The notes under the pieces were generated by a model. It was not told the DNA's origin, ran no database searches, and was given only the letters and a program-made list of their open reading frames with translations. This document shows, piece after piece, positions 7,700 through 16,162 of a DNA stretch of 64,000 nucleotides. Location: contig NZ_SJPR01000007.1 in assembly GCF_007859955.1 (NCBI RefSeq), positions 59,769-123,768 of the forward strand, read 5' to 3'. The DNA is from Botrimarina colliarenosi. GTDB lineage: Bacteria; Planctomycetota; Planctomycetia; Pirellulales; Lacipirellulaceae. Every line of letters begins with the position of its first letter. The stretch's first letter is position 1. A program made the position numbers and the translations under genes.

Positions 7700-8020
7700 A
7701 TGCCCCAAGAGTTCTCCGGCGTCACCGTCGTCGTCCCCGCCAACGTCTACTTCGACGGCCAGGTCACCAGCCGCACGGTGAAGTTCGCCGACGGCACGAC
7801 CAAGACGCTCGGCCTGATGCAGCCGGGCGAGTACGAGTTCGGCACCGCGAAGCCCGAGCTGATGGAGATCACCGCCGGCAAGCTCGGCGTGCTGCTCGCC
7901 GGCGAAACCGAGTGGAAAGAGTACGCGGCGGGCGACTCGTTCAACGTGCCGGGGGACTCGAAGTTCCAGGTCCGGGCGAGCGGGGTTGTGGATTACGTTT
8001 GCTCGTACTTGGATGCGTGA
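7700..8020 (+). CDS. ppnP: Pyrimidine/purine nucleoside phosphorylase (PpnP, DUF1255)
   Basis: A 106-residue cupin-fold protein. The family splits several nucleosides with phosphate into the free base and ribose 1-phosphate. Family blocks visible are NVYFDGQVTSRTV, GVLLAGETEWKEYAAGDSF and a FQVRASGVVDYVCSY C-terminus. Length is close to the roughly 94-residue E. coli protein. The ATG lies directly after a palindromic repeat; no strong ribosome binding site is visible. Confidence 0.9.
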   Translation: MPQEFSGVTVVVPANVYFDGQVTSRTVKFADGTTKTLGLMQPGEYEFGTAKPELMEITAGKLGVLLAGETEWKEYAAGDSFNVPGDSKFQVRASGVVDYVCSYLDA

Positions 8021-8031
8021 TAGCGACTCAG

Positions 8032-8226
8032 TCACCGAGCGGCGTAAGAGAGACAGGCGTCAATGTCGTTCGCTGTCGGATAGGGATAGGCAGCAAGAAC
8101 CTCCTCGCGCGATCGTCCCACCGCGAGCAAGCCCAGCACCGTCGCGACCGTGACGCGCAAACCACGGACGCACGGCTTACCCCCCGTCACCGCTGGGTCG
8201 AGAGTAACGCGTTCGTGATGATTCAT
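8032..8226 (-). CDS. DUF433 family protein (antitoxin-like), orphan
   Basis: A 64-residue protein starting MNHHERVTLDPAVTGGKPCV. The GGKPCVRGLRVTV and DIDACLSYAAR segments are typical of DUF433, a winged-helix-like fold often found as the antitoxin of a VapC-like (DUF5615) PIN toxin. A longer form from 8295 exists, but the DUF433 homology begins at the internal ATG. No toxin gene follows: downstream is the convergent ppnP, 11 bases away. It may be a solitary DNA-binding protein or the remnant of a pair. Confidence 0.75.
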   Translation of the reverse strand: MNHHERVTLDPAVTGGKPCVRGLRVTVATVLGLLAVGRSREEVLAAYPYPTANDIDACLSYAAR

Positions 8227-8307
8227 GACGGCTGTGGGTTTTGCCAAGACTCTAAGTGACAAAACGTTATCGCTCGCTGTCGGTTCTCCGCCCAAATCAT
8301 TGAAGCG

Positions 8308-9648
8308 TCAGTCTCCCAGGCTCCGCTCCTTCGGGCGATACCACAGCGCGATCGGCAGCATCACCGCCGCGCCGATCGCGAAGGCCGTGTTGCGGGGCTG
8401 GTTGAAATGCTCGCAGATCTCGAGCGCCCCCTGGTACAGCAGCGCGCCGAGGATGATGCCGATCCAGTTGCACTGGTTCATCAGGGCGATCATCCGGCCC
8501 TTTTCGTTGGCGGGCGGCAGGGCCTGGACGGCGACCTGGATCGGCACGATGAAGACACCGGTGCTAATGCCCGCAACGATCAAGACCGGGATACTGCCGT
8601 AGAAGCCGAGCAGGTGCTCCTTGGGGCCGCCGCGGAGGCTCATCAGGCCGAGGCTCACGACGATGCCGAAGGCGCCCCAGGCGACGACGCGGGGGTTGAT
8701 CCGCCCGGCCGAGAGCTTGCCGCCGAGCAGGCAGCCGATCGGGATGCCGATGCCGAGCATCGCCGCCAGGATGCTGGTCTCTTGGTCGCCCAGCCCGAGC
8801 TGTGACTTGCCGAGCGCGTTGACCGCCTGCTGGACGATGCTCCCAAGGAGCCAGAAGCTGCTGGTGACGATGATCGCAAGCAACAGTTCGCGGTCGCGTT
8901 TGACCAGCGCGATCGACTCGGGCGGTACGAAGAAGTCGGACAGCCGGAGCTTCATCCCCGGGTTGGCGGGCGTGACGCGGCGGACGAAGAGGCTCGTCAG
9001 CGTGCCGACAATCGCGATGACGATGCAGACCGCCGATCCGATCCAGACCGTATCGACACTCGAGCCGATCTGCCCGGCGAGCACGACGCCGAAGATGATC
9101 GCCATGAAGGTGAACATCAGGAAGATGCCGTTCGCCTGTGGCAAGTCGCGGTCGTGGATGATCTCTGGGAGAATGCCGTACTTGGGGGGTCCGAAGAACG
9201 CGCTCTGCGTTCCCATGAGAAACAGAACGACGAGCATCCCGCTGAAACCGATCGAGCCGTAAAAGAGGAAGCCGACCATGCCGAGCGCCATGACGACGAT
9301 TTCGGCAACCTTCGCGGCGACGATAAGCGTCCGTTTGCTGGTGCGGTCGGCGAGCCACCCCGCGAAACCGGAGAAGAGCAGAAAGGCGATGGCGAAGACG
9401 ATCATCGCCTCCGACTGGCGGTCGGGGGCGGTCTCGCCACGGGCCTGGGCGGCGGCGAGCTCGACCGCGGTGGGCGTCGCCAAGAGCAACAACAGCTGCT
9501 TGAACAGGTTGTCGTTGAAGGCCCCCAGAAACTGGGTGACCGACATGCCCCAAAACGAGGGGTCTCGCAGCAGCGGCGGGAGTTCTCCCTCGGCGCGCGT
9601 CGAGGACGGCAGTTCATCGATGGACGATTGCTGGTCATGGTGCGTCAT
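8308..9648 (-). CDS. MFS transporter of the LplT (lysophospholipid transporter) type
   Basis: An integral inner-membrane protein of about 446 residues with 10-12 hydrophobic helices. Segments typical of LplT and of the transporter half of bifunctional Aas proteins are visible: FWGMSVTQFLGAFNDNLFKQ near the N-terminus and FFGPPKYGILPEI in the middle, with the MFS loop GWLADRTSKR. Such proteins flip lysophospholipids inward for re-acylation; that substrate is inferred. I start at the ATG at 9648 (MTHHDQQSS) because the longer frame from 9792 would run into the intergenic palindrome. No acyltransferase is fused or adjacent. Confidence 0.85.
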   Translation of the reverse strand: MTHHDQQSSIDELPSSTRAEGELPPLLRDPSFWGMSVTQFLGAFNDNLFKQLLLLLATPTAVELAAAQARGETAPDRQSEAMIVFAIAFLLFSGFAGWLADRTSKRTLIVAAKVAEIVVMALGMVGFLFYGSIGFSGMLVVLFLMGTQSAFFGPPKYGILPEIIHDRDLPQANGIFLMFTFMAIIFGVVLAGQIGSSVDTVWIGSAVCIVIAIVGTLTSLFVRRVTPANPGMKLRLSDFFVPPESIALVKRDRELLLAIIVTSSFWLLGSIVQQAVNALGKSQLGLGDQETSILAAMLGIGIPIGCLLGGKLSAGRINPRVVAWGAFGIVVSLGLMSLRGGPKEHLLGFYGSIPVLIVAGISTGVFIVPIQVAVQALPPANEKGRMIALMNQCNWIGIILGALLYQGALEICEHFNQPRNTAFAIGAAVMLPIALWYRPKERSLGD

Positions 9649-9765
9649 GCGGCGGATTGTCGGCGAGAACGGCGTTTGCCGAAAGACGAGTCCCCCCACG
9701 ATCGACGGACCATCCCGCGACGTCTGAGCCGTGGGCGCGAGCCCTCGGTGGAGCAGAAAGAGCAG

Positions 9766-9865
9766 TTGAACCACCAAGGACACGAAGGGCACGACGTACG
9801 GGCAACTTAGACCACGTCCGTCCCAAAGACGGGCCGTCGTGTCCTTTGTGCCCTTGGTGGTTCAA
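9766..9865. repeat. Intergenic inverted repeat, 31-nt arms
   Basis: Left arm 9766-9796 (TTGAACCACCAAGGACACGA...) and right arm 9835-9865 (...CCCTTGGTGGTTCAA) pair with only a few mismatches around a 38-nt loop. Motifs of this kind (ACCACCAAGGACAC) are, to my knowledge, scattered through many planctomycete and other genomes. Here it lies between two divergent genes. Confidence 0.85.
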
Positions 9866-10026
9866 AGCTTTCCCGCCGCATGCGGGGATGGTTCAGCAGA
9901 TCGGGCTCCGCCGGAAGACGGATCGCTTTTTTTGCCCCCCAGGGGGAACGCTGGCGTCCGGCCCCGCGTCAGATCGCCAACACGTTCACCTCTGCTCCTC
10001 GTCACAACTTTTTAAGGGGGAATACC

Positions 10027-10590
10027 ATGCGAGGCCGCTCAATGGGTCGGACCACTGTCCCAACCACTTTGGCGCTGGCTCTTGCCACGCTGGCGGCGCC
10101 AACCTGTCTGGCGGAGGACACGCCGGCGGCCACCAAGCAAGCCGAGGTTCTTCAACACCTGAGGGCCTACTCGCGACGGCTCGACGATGCAATCCGCGAG
10201 AAGACCGACACGCTCCAGCAACTCCAGCAGGATGCAGGGCAGCCAAGCAACGAGACCCTTGAGTTTCGTGTGCGTCTGGCCAGCGATCGATTGCGCCGTC
10301 TGGAAGAGCGCAAGGTCGACGCCGAGGAACGTCTCCTCAGAACCCGACACGCGGCCGCCGCCGAGTCCGACTCGACAGAGCAGAAAGAAGTCAATTTTCT
10401 TGAAGAATGGATCGCCGCCCTCGACGACAAGATCGACGGGGCGACCGCGGCGTTGGACCTGCTGTTGGAAAGCAATCCCGATTTTGAGCGGCGCCGGGCG
10501 GAAATCGACCGGCTTTGCTCTCAACAAGATCGGATTGAAGCGAAGATCTTCGAGGTCAACATGGTGGGCCTCGTTGCATCAACCGATTAG
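10027..10590 (+). CDS. Secreted coiled-coil protein of unknown function
   Basis: A 187-residue protein with a signal peptide (MRGRSMGRTTVPTT... ending LAAPTCLAED) and a body that is almost entirely helical and charged, with heptad-like leucine spacing (EVLQHLRAYSRRLDDAIREK, RLRRLEERKVDAEERLL). The ATG at 10027 follows AAGGGGG at 10014-10020, which fixes the start; an in-frame start at 9880 is less likely. No known domain is recognised. It ends in a convergent hairpin shared with the next gene. Confidence 0.75.
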   Translation: MRGRSMGRTTVPTTLALALATLAAPTCLAEDTPAATKQAEVLQHLRAYSRRLDDAIREKTDTLQQLQQDAGQPSNETLEFRVRLASDRLRRLEERKVDAEERLLRTRHAAAAESDSTEQKEVNFLEEWIAALDDKIDGATAALDLLLESNPDFERRRAEIDRLCSQQDRIEAKIFEVNMVGLVASTD

Positions 10591-10601
10591 TAGGCCGCGT
10601 C

Positions 10602-10640
10602 AGCGGGTCGATGGTCTTCAGGAAGATCCATCGACCCGCT
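10602..10640. terminator. Hairpin between convergent genes, possible bidirectional terminator
   Basis: AGCGGGTCGATGG (10602-10614) pairs perfectly with CCATCGACCCGCT (10628-10640) around a 13-nt loop. It starts 12 bases after the plus-strand stop. Its right arm codes the last residues of the minus-strand gene. There is no long T-run, so termination is inferred from position. Confidence 0.5.
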
Positions 10641-10992
10641 TCAATCTTTCGATTACCTCCGGCAACGGGTACTCGACGATCGGCAGGCCCGACTTCACCA
10701 CCTCGCGGAGGCGGCGCCAGCCGCGGGTGACGAGCTCTTCGCGCTCGCGGACGTAGGCGCCATCCAGTTGGCGTTTGTCGAACGGCCCTTCGCAAAGGAC
10801 GGGGGCGAACTTCTCATCAACGATGTACTGGGCCAGCGACGGGTTGCAGCGCTGGTGCCGCTCGGGCGACGTGTGGAGCACCTCGGGGTCGAGTTGGCCG
10901 ATCACGTACCGCAGGTAGAGGTCCGAATCGGTGATCGCCCCGACATCGTCGCCGCAAACCTCGCACAGGTAGCCCTCGTCGCACTTCGCCAC
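10618..10992 (-). CDS. Hypothetical protein with an N-terminal CxxC motif
   Basis: A 124-residue protein starting VAKCDEGYLCEVCGDDVG. The GTG at 10992 is preceded by GGGAGG with an 8-base spacing (read on the minus strand), which decides the start over a TTG at 11016. The N-terminal Cys residues (C4, C10, C13) and a later C49 could bind a metal. The middle part (HQRCNPSLAQYIVDEKF) and the charged C-terminus match no family I can name. It converges with the secreted coiled-coil gene and diverges from the HTH gene, so it may share a control region with the latter. Confidence 0.6.
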   Translation of the reverse strand: MAKCDEGYLCEVCGDDVGAITDSDLYLRYVIGQLDPEVLHTSPERHQRCNPSLAQYIVDEKFAPVLCEGPFDKRQLDGAYVREREELVTRGWRRLREVVKSGLPIVEYPLPEVIERLKRVDGSS

Positions 10993-11234
10993 AGGATTTG
11001 CCTCCCGACTGCCCAAATAAAGCTGCTATGCTGCGCCATTAGAACCGGCGTTCGTCGGCGATGCGACGGCCCCAGCCGTTGTCCGTCCAGTACTCCTTGC
11101 ATCCAGCACAACCTGGCGCGTCTCGCCGGGCCTGAAAGTCCGCGACACGAGGCGCCGATGGGAATCCTGGTCGCCCCCGCGAAGCTTCGACCCCGACTGA
11201 GCCCCGCAGCGACACCCCGCCGCGACGCCCTTTC

Positions 11235-12125
11235 TTGATCAGCGTGACCGTGCCCCCCGCCACCTACACGCCAAAACAGATCGCCCAGGCGCTCGGGGTC
11301 AGCGAGTCGTCCGTGAAGCGGTGGGTCGATAGCGGGCGGTTGCCGGCGGCGAAGACGGCGGGAGGACACCGCAAGGTGCCGCTCTCGAGCATCGCCGCGT
11401 TCGTCCGCGAGACGGGTCACGATCTGGCCGAGCCGGCCGTCCTGGGGATGGTCGCCACGTCGAGGCGTCCGTCGCTCGCGAGTTCGCAGAACGAACTTTA
11501 TGACGCACTTGTCGACGGACTAGAATCCCGTGTCCGCGAGATCGTGCTATCGCACTATCAGCAGGGCGAGAGCCCGCAGGCGTTGGGGGACGAACTTATT
11601 GGCCCGGCGTTCCGGCGGATCGGCGAGAGCTGGGCGGCTGGCGACGTGGCGGTCCACCAAGAACGCCGCGCCTGCGAAGCGATGATGACAACGCTGCACG
11701 AGTTGCGGCGATGGATCGCGACGCCTCCTGACGACGCCCCCTTGGCGATCGTGGCGACGCCGCCGCTGGACTTCGCCGAAGTCCCGCCCCGGCTCGTGGA
11801 GTTGACGCTGCTAGCCGCCGGATGGCGGGTCGTTGCGGCGGGGAGGGGGCTGCCCCTCAGCGAGATTCAGGAATCGGTGAGCCGCCACGCCCCCCGCTTG
11901 GTTTGCCTGAGCGTCACGCACCTCGAGTCGCCTTCCGCCGACTTTGTTTCGGAACTCAACGAGATGGCGTGCCCGACGGCTTCGCGGGATGCTGCCCGGC
12001 CTCGCTACGCGGTCGGGGGCGGCGCCATTACTCCCGAGATGGCGACCCGCCTGCGTTGCGACTTAGTGGCGACCTATTTGGGTGAACTCAGCCGATACCA
12101 AGGGACGTTAGTCGGCGCTGTTTGA
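11235..12125 (+). CDS. HTH regulator with a degenerate cobalamin-type sensor region
   Basis: A 296-residue protein. Residues 10-60 form an excisionase/MerR-type winged helix (YTPKQIAQALGVSESSVKRW, then AGGHRKVPL). Residues 85-160 resemble the four-helix cap and 165-290 the Rossmann part of CarH/MerR-B12 photoreceptor regulators. The cap still has a Trp (W133) and Glu (E143), but the usual E-H pair reads ER. The DxHxxG cobalt-ligand motif is replaced by PPLDFAE with no His. It probably senses something other than B12, or nothing. The start is TTG at 11235 or GTG at 11244; neither has a clear Shine-Dalgarno. Confidence 0.75.
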   Translation: MISVTVPPATYTPKQIAQALGVSESSVKRWVDSGRLPAAKTAGGHRKVPLSSIAAFVRETGHDLAEPAVLGMVATSRRPSLASSQNELYDALVDGLESRVREIVLSHYQQGESPQALGDELIGPAFRRIGESWAAGDVAVHQERRACEAMMTTLHELRRWIATPPDDAPLAIVATPPLDFAEVPPRLVELTLLAAGWRVVAAGRGLPLSEIQESVSRHAPRLVCLSVTHLESPSADFVSELNEMACPTASRDAARPRYAVGGGAITPEMATRLRCDLVATYLGELSRYQGTLVGAV

Positions 12126-12336
12126 CGAACATTCCGCCGTCCACCGATGGCCGCCCGCGCGGGAGGGGCCGCAACGTGCCGGACATCCGGATTCTGCCGG
12201 TCCGCCGAGGCGGGTAGCCGTGATGCGGACCGCCCAAGTCGATGAGTCCTCCCTGCCGCATCTCCCTGGAGGTAGATTACGGCGGACTGGCGAGGCGGTC
12301 CGCGACGACATCACACCGATAAATTGGTGACAGGTG

Positions 12337-13065
12337 ATGGGCGATTTAACGAGTCGGTCGACCGCTGATGCGGCAGCGTTGCTCGCTGCGTTGCAAGCGA
12401 CGCCGAAGCCGGTGGCGAGCGTCCCCCCTTCGCTTTATGACATCGCCAGTTTGAACGAAGTCTTACTGGTCGATAACCGTAAAGCGTCCCGCACCGACCG
12501 GATCCGGTCCACGATCGATTACGACACCATCGACTCCTGTGTCGATTGCGAGGCGGTCCTCGGCTTGCCGACGCCGAAGGCTGGCCTACCGAGCGAGGTC
12601 TGGCGCTGCCGGGCGTGCCATGCCGTTGTGGTGACCGGCGAGACGGACGAAACCTTGGCGTCGCAGCGCTTCGCCGAGCGAATCGCCGACGACGAAAAAA
12701 TCGCGTTGGACCAACTGCCCGCCAGCCAACCCGCCGCTTTCACCAAGCTGATCCGGCGTCTCACGTCGTCCGACTACGTCGAGAGCGAAAAGCGTGGTCA
12801 TCCGCGCTACACCGTGTCGATCCCCGCCGTTGGAATTCCGCTTAACGAATCACGGCGGGCCGTCCACGGGCCGATTCGCATCACGACACGCGACCTTTCG
12901 CTGAAAGGGGTCTCGGCATTCAGCGAGAAGCCCTTGCCGACCGAGCTGTTGTTGATCGACTTCACGCTCGCGGGGTTCGTCGGGTGGCAGGCGGCGGTGC
13001 AAGTCAAGCGGCGCCGGACCGCGTGGTTCTTGCACGAGTTCGGTGGCCTCTTCATCGGCGAGTAG
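12337..13065 (+). CDS. PilZ-domain protein with an N-terminal zinc-finger-like segment
   Basis: A 242-residue cytoplasmic protein. Residues 68-95 carry two CxxC pairs (CVDC and CRAC) that look like a treble-clef or ribbon metal site. The C-terminal half is a PilZ domain: the RGHPR motif (RxxxR) is followed by DLSLKG (DxSxxG), the two elements that bind cyclic di-GMP. A role in c-di-GMP-dependent control of surface behaviour or the envelope is inferred from the family. The ATG at 12337 directly follows an in-frame GTG. Confidence 0.82.
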   Translation: MGDLTSRSTADAAALLAALQATPKPVASVPPSLYDIASLNEVLLVDNRKASRTDRIRSTIDYDTIDSCVDCEAVLGLPTPKAGLPSEVWRCRACHAVVVTGETDETLASQRFAERIADDEKIALDQLPASQPAAFTKLIRRLTSSDYVESEKRGHPRYTVSIPAVGIPLNESRRAVHGPIRITTRDLSLKGVSAFSEKPLPTELLLIDFTLAGFVGWQAAVQVKRRRTAWFLHEFGGLFIGE

Positions 13066-13100
13066 GGCGACCGCCGTCCCCTCGAGTCGAATCCGACTCA

Positions 13101-13139
13101 GCCAATTGTGTGGGCCAATTGTGTGGGCCAATTGTGTGG
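13101..13139. repeat. Three perfect 13-bp tandem repeats
   Basis: GCCAATTGTGTGG occurs three times without a gap (13101, 13114, 13127) in the short gap between the PilZ gene and the next gene. Each unit contains the palindrome CAATTG. It could be a slippage product or a binding-site array. Confidence 0.95.
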
Positions 13140-13203
13140 GGGTAGCCCGACCGACAACCGGCTGTCAGGCTGACGGAAACATCCGTGCCTGCCGAGAGTC
13201 TTC

Positions 13204-14112
13204 ATGTCAGCAAACGAACCGGTCGCCTACGTCGGCGTTGGAATCATGGGCGCCGCGATGGCGCGAAACCTGCTTCGGGCGGGCGTCCCGGTCGTCGCTT
13301 GCAACCGTTCGCGGGCCAAGGCCGAGGCGCTAACGGCCGACGGCGCGCAAGTGGTCGACACGGCGGCCGAGGCGGTCACTGCGGGCTGTCGTGTTGTGTT
13401 CGTGAACGTGCCCGACACGCCCGACGTCGACGCGGTGCTATTCGGCGAAGGGGGCGTGATCGCCGCCGACTCCGAGTTGCTCAAGGGGCTGATCGTGGTT
13501 GACCACTCAACGATCTGTCCGGTGGCGACCGCCGGGTTCGCCCAGCGGCTCGCTGAGGTCGGCGCGACGCTCGTCGACGCCCCGGTCTCGGGCGGCGACG
13601 TCGGCGCCCGCGACGGAACGCTCTCGATCATGTGCGGCGGCGACCGGGCGGCCTTCGACAAGGTCCAGCCACTGCTCCAGAAGGTCGGCAAGCGGATCAC
13701 GCATCTCGGGCCCGCGGGGAGCGGCCAAGCCTGCAAGGCGTGCAACCAAATCGCCGTCGTCGGCGCGCTTGCCGGCGTTTGCGAGGCGCTCGCACTGGCG
13801 AAGGCGACGGGGCTCGATCTGGAGCAGGTCGTCGAGGTGGTGTCGGCGGGCGCTGCGGGGTCTTGGCAGTTGGCGAACCTCGGGCCCCAGATCGCCGCGG
13901 GAGACCACGCCCCCGGCTTCATGATCGAGCTGCTGCAAAAGGACCTGCGTCTCGTCGCGAGCGCCGCCGGCGCGCACGACCTGCCGCTGCCGGTGACCCG
14001 CCTCGTCGAGTCGCTCTACCAAGCGGCCGCCGCGGCAGGCGCCGGCCGCGACGGCACCCAAGCCCTCGCCGGGGTGTACGAGCGTCTTGGGGGCTTCCGG
14101 TACAGCGAGTGA
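13204..14112 (+). CDS. NAD(P)-dependent beta-hydroxyacid dehydrogenase (3-hydroxyisobutyrate dehydrogenase family)
   Basis: A 302-residue cytoplasmic oxidoreductase. The N-terminal Rossmann motif is VGVGIMGAAMARNLLRAG, the substrate loop is DAPVSGGDVGARDGTL, and GSGQACKACNQ contains the catalytic Lys. Family members oxidise 3-hydroxyisobutyrate, tartronate semialdehyde or similar short hydroxyacids; the sequence does not fix the substrate. The CNR following the second strand, with Arg after Asn, fits NADP preference. It stands alone between a tandem repeat and a convergent PEP-CTERM gene. Confidence 0.93.
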   Translation: MSANEPVAYVGVGIMGAAMARNLLRAGVPVVACNRSRAKAEALTADGAQVVDTAAEAVTAGCRVVFVNVPDTPDVDAVLFGEGGVIAADSELLKGLIVVDHSTICPVATAGFAQRLAEVGATLVDAPVSGGDVGARDGTLSIMCGGDRAAFDKVQPLLQKVGKRITHLGPAGSGQACKACNQIAVVGALAGVCEALALAKATGLDLEQVVEVVSAGAAGSWQLANLGPQIAAGDHAPGFMIELLQKDLRLVASAAGAHDLPLPVTRLVESLYQAAAAAGAGRDGTQALAGVYERLGGFRYSE

Positions 14113-14130
14113 ACCGAAGCGCGTCGGCGT

Positions 14131-15942
14131 TTAAGGACGTCGCCAGGCGATTGCTGAGAGAACGGCAAACACCGCCGCGAAAATCGACGTCGGCTCGGGC
14201 GCCGCTTCCGTCGTGCTAGCCGCCACGACATGGTCTCGCCAAACGGTGTAGTCGGCGGCGTTGACGACGCCGTCGCCGTTGCCGTCGGCCGCCAACTCGG
14301 CGCCCGACTGCCCATAGCTGTCCTGCCAGACGAGGTAGTCCGAGGGCCCGACCATCCCATCGCCGTCGTAATCGCCGGGCAGTTCGTAGGTGATGGTCAG
14401 CAGCGGTGCCTCTTGTGGCTGGCCCCATTCCCAGGTGTTGAATCCTGCCGAGTGGCCGTTTTCGCTGCCCCGTACAGAAAGACCCAAGTGGCTCACCCCG
14501 TTGTCGACGAGCGATTGCAGGTAGGCGGTGTCGAGGTCCATGTCGACCGGGTCAAAAGACCCGATTGGTCCGGAGTGTCCGATCTCGTTCGCAGGTGTGT
14601 CGGACGAAGTGTTGTCGAGGACCCCGTCCCCTTCGAATCCATGGAGGCTCCACGACGGCAGCCCCGCGGGCCCGCTGCTGCGCTGGCTCACCGACATGAC
14701 GATCTCCGCCCCGGTAATGACCGCCCCCTCGGGGACCCCTTCGAGAGAGAACTCCATCATGCCGCGACGGTCGGCGCCGTAGAAAGGAAACAGATTGGGC
14801 AGGACCTCCGAGTCACCGTCGAGCGTGATCCACGTCCCGCCGTACTGCTGAGTCTCGACATCGTAGACGGGCCGCACCTGGTGGGTCCCCGCGAGCGACT
14901 CCCCTTCCACGACAACCCGGACGTTGCTCGACTGCGTGAAACGGCTGCCGTCCGACGTGCGGAAGGAGTAGGTGAATTGCGATCCGTACTCCGAGTCGAC
15001 CGAGGCGAGGCCGGTGCTACCGGTCGCCCCGAACAGCCCCGATCCGAAGACGACGCCGTAGTAGCCGGGCTCGAGCACGAGATCGACCTCGCCGAAGGCG
15101 TCCACCGGCGGCCCGCCGAAGGGGCGGGACGGGATGTCAATGAGCGTCGTCGCCAGCACGTCGCTGGAAGTGAGATCCGTCGAGTCGGGCGGATCGATGA
15201 AACCGGTCGCACGGAACAGGGCGCCGAAGACCGTTTGCGATCCCGAACTGAAACGCCCGCCGATCTGCGAGATGCGGGTCGGGCGGTCGACCTCGAAGTT
15301 CATCCCCGAAAAGAACCCGCTGCTGACCGAGGTCGAGTTGCTGCTCGCGATGGCGTCATCCGGCGCCGACTCGAAGTAGACGTAATCGCCCGCCGTCGGC
15401 GGCGCGGCGAGCGACGAGAACGTCGATTGCATCCCGGTGCGGAACAAGAAGTCGGCGTCCGGATCGCCGTACGGCGGATCGCTCGTCGGAGCGCCCCCGG
15501 GGTAGCTGTCGTTCTGTGACTTGCACCACGAGAAGTACGTCGTCCCCGAGTGGTTCACGAGCTCGATCTCGTACTCCGTATTGCGAGAGAAATTCGCCTC
15601 TTGAGGGAAACTGAACCGCCGGTAGCTGCTGGTTGGGTCCCCCGCCGGTATCAGCAGGTGCTCGCTCTCGCGGATGACCGACCCGTTGCGGAGGACACGG
15701 ACCGTAAAGTCGCCGTCGGTGACGGATCCGGACCCGCCGCCGCTAAGATGGATATCGACAAAGTTCAGCCGGTCGAATTCCGGCGTGAAAGTCTGCGACA
15801 TCGACACAATTCCCGCGTTGAGGCAGCTCCACGCGTTGGCCGGATTGAATTGGTCAACCGCCTCCTGGGCCACCGCCGCGTGGCCGCTCAAAGCGAGGCA
15901 AATGAAAAACGCTACAGGGCGTACCATTCGGCGAAACCACAT
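14131..15942 (-). CDS. Large secreted PEP-CTERM protein with dockerin-like repeat
   Basis: About 603 residues from the ATG at 15942, which has GAGG nine bases upstream; a GTG at 15978 is also possible. A signal peptide ends at GHAAVAQ. The body is beta-rich and Gly/Ser-rich, like choice-of-anchor and DNRLRE-type extracellular domains (MEFSLEGVPEGAVITGAEIV is DNRLRE-like). Near the end are two dockerin-type EF-hand repeats (DYDGDGMVGPSDYLVW and ADGNGDGVVNAADYTVW). APEPTSIFAAVFAVLSAIA plus arginines form the PEP-CTERM tail. Function unknown; probably surface- or matrix-associated after exosortase processing. No exosortase gene is in the window. Confidence 0.82.
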   Translation of the reverse strand: MWFRRMVRPVAFFICLALSGHAAVAQEAVDQFNPANAWSCLNAGIVSMSQTFTPEFDRLNFVDIHLSGGGSGSVTDGDFTVRVLRNGSVIRESEHLLIPAGDPTSSYRRFSFPQEANFSRNTEYEIELVNHSGTTYFSWCKSQNDSYPGGAPTSDPPYGDPDADFLFRTGMQSTFSSLAAPPTAGDYVYFESAPDDAIASSNSTSVSSGFFSGMNFEVDRPTRISQIGGRFSSGSQTVFGALFRATGFIDPPDSTDLTSSDVLATTLIDIPSRPFGGPPVDAFGEVDLVLEPGYYGVVFGSGLFGATGSTGLASVDSEYGSQFTYSFRTSDGSRFTQSSNVRVVVEGESLAGTHQVRPVYDVETQQYGGTWITLDGDSEVLPNLFPFYGADRRGMMEFSLEGVPEGAVITGAEIVMSVSQRSSGPAGLPSWSLHGFEGDGVLDNTSSDTPANEIGHSGPIGSFDPVDMDLDTAYLQSLVDNGVSHLGLSVRGSENGHSAGFNTWEWGQPQEAPLLTITYELPGDYDGDGMVGPSDYLVWQDSYGQSGAELAADGNGDGVVNAADYTVWRDHVVAASTTEAAPEPTSIFAAVFAVLSAIAWRRP

Positions 15943-16162
15943 CACGGCGCCTCGGAACGAGCGAGAAGAGGGGGGCACGTGCCGGGCGGATTTTCGCCCC
16001 TTACGGACAGCAGTGCAAGCAAGCCCGGTGTCTTTTTTGAACCAGATCGGGGTGGGTCGCGTACCGCGGGTCGTGTTAGGTTCGGCGTCCCCGCATTGGT
16101 GGACCCGGTCGCAAGACGCGACCGACCGCCGAGATCACTGACCTCCCCCGAGGGTTCTGAGC

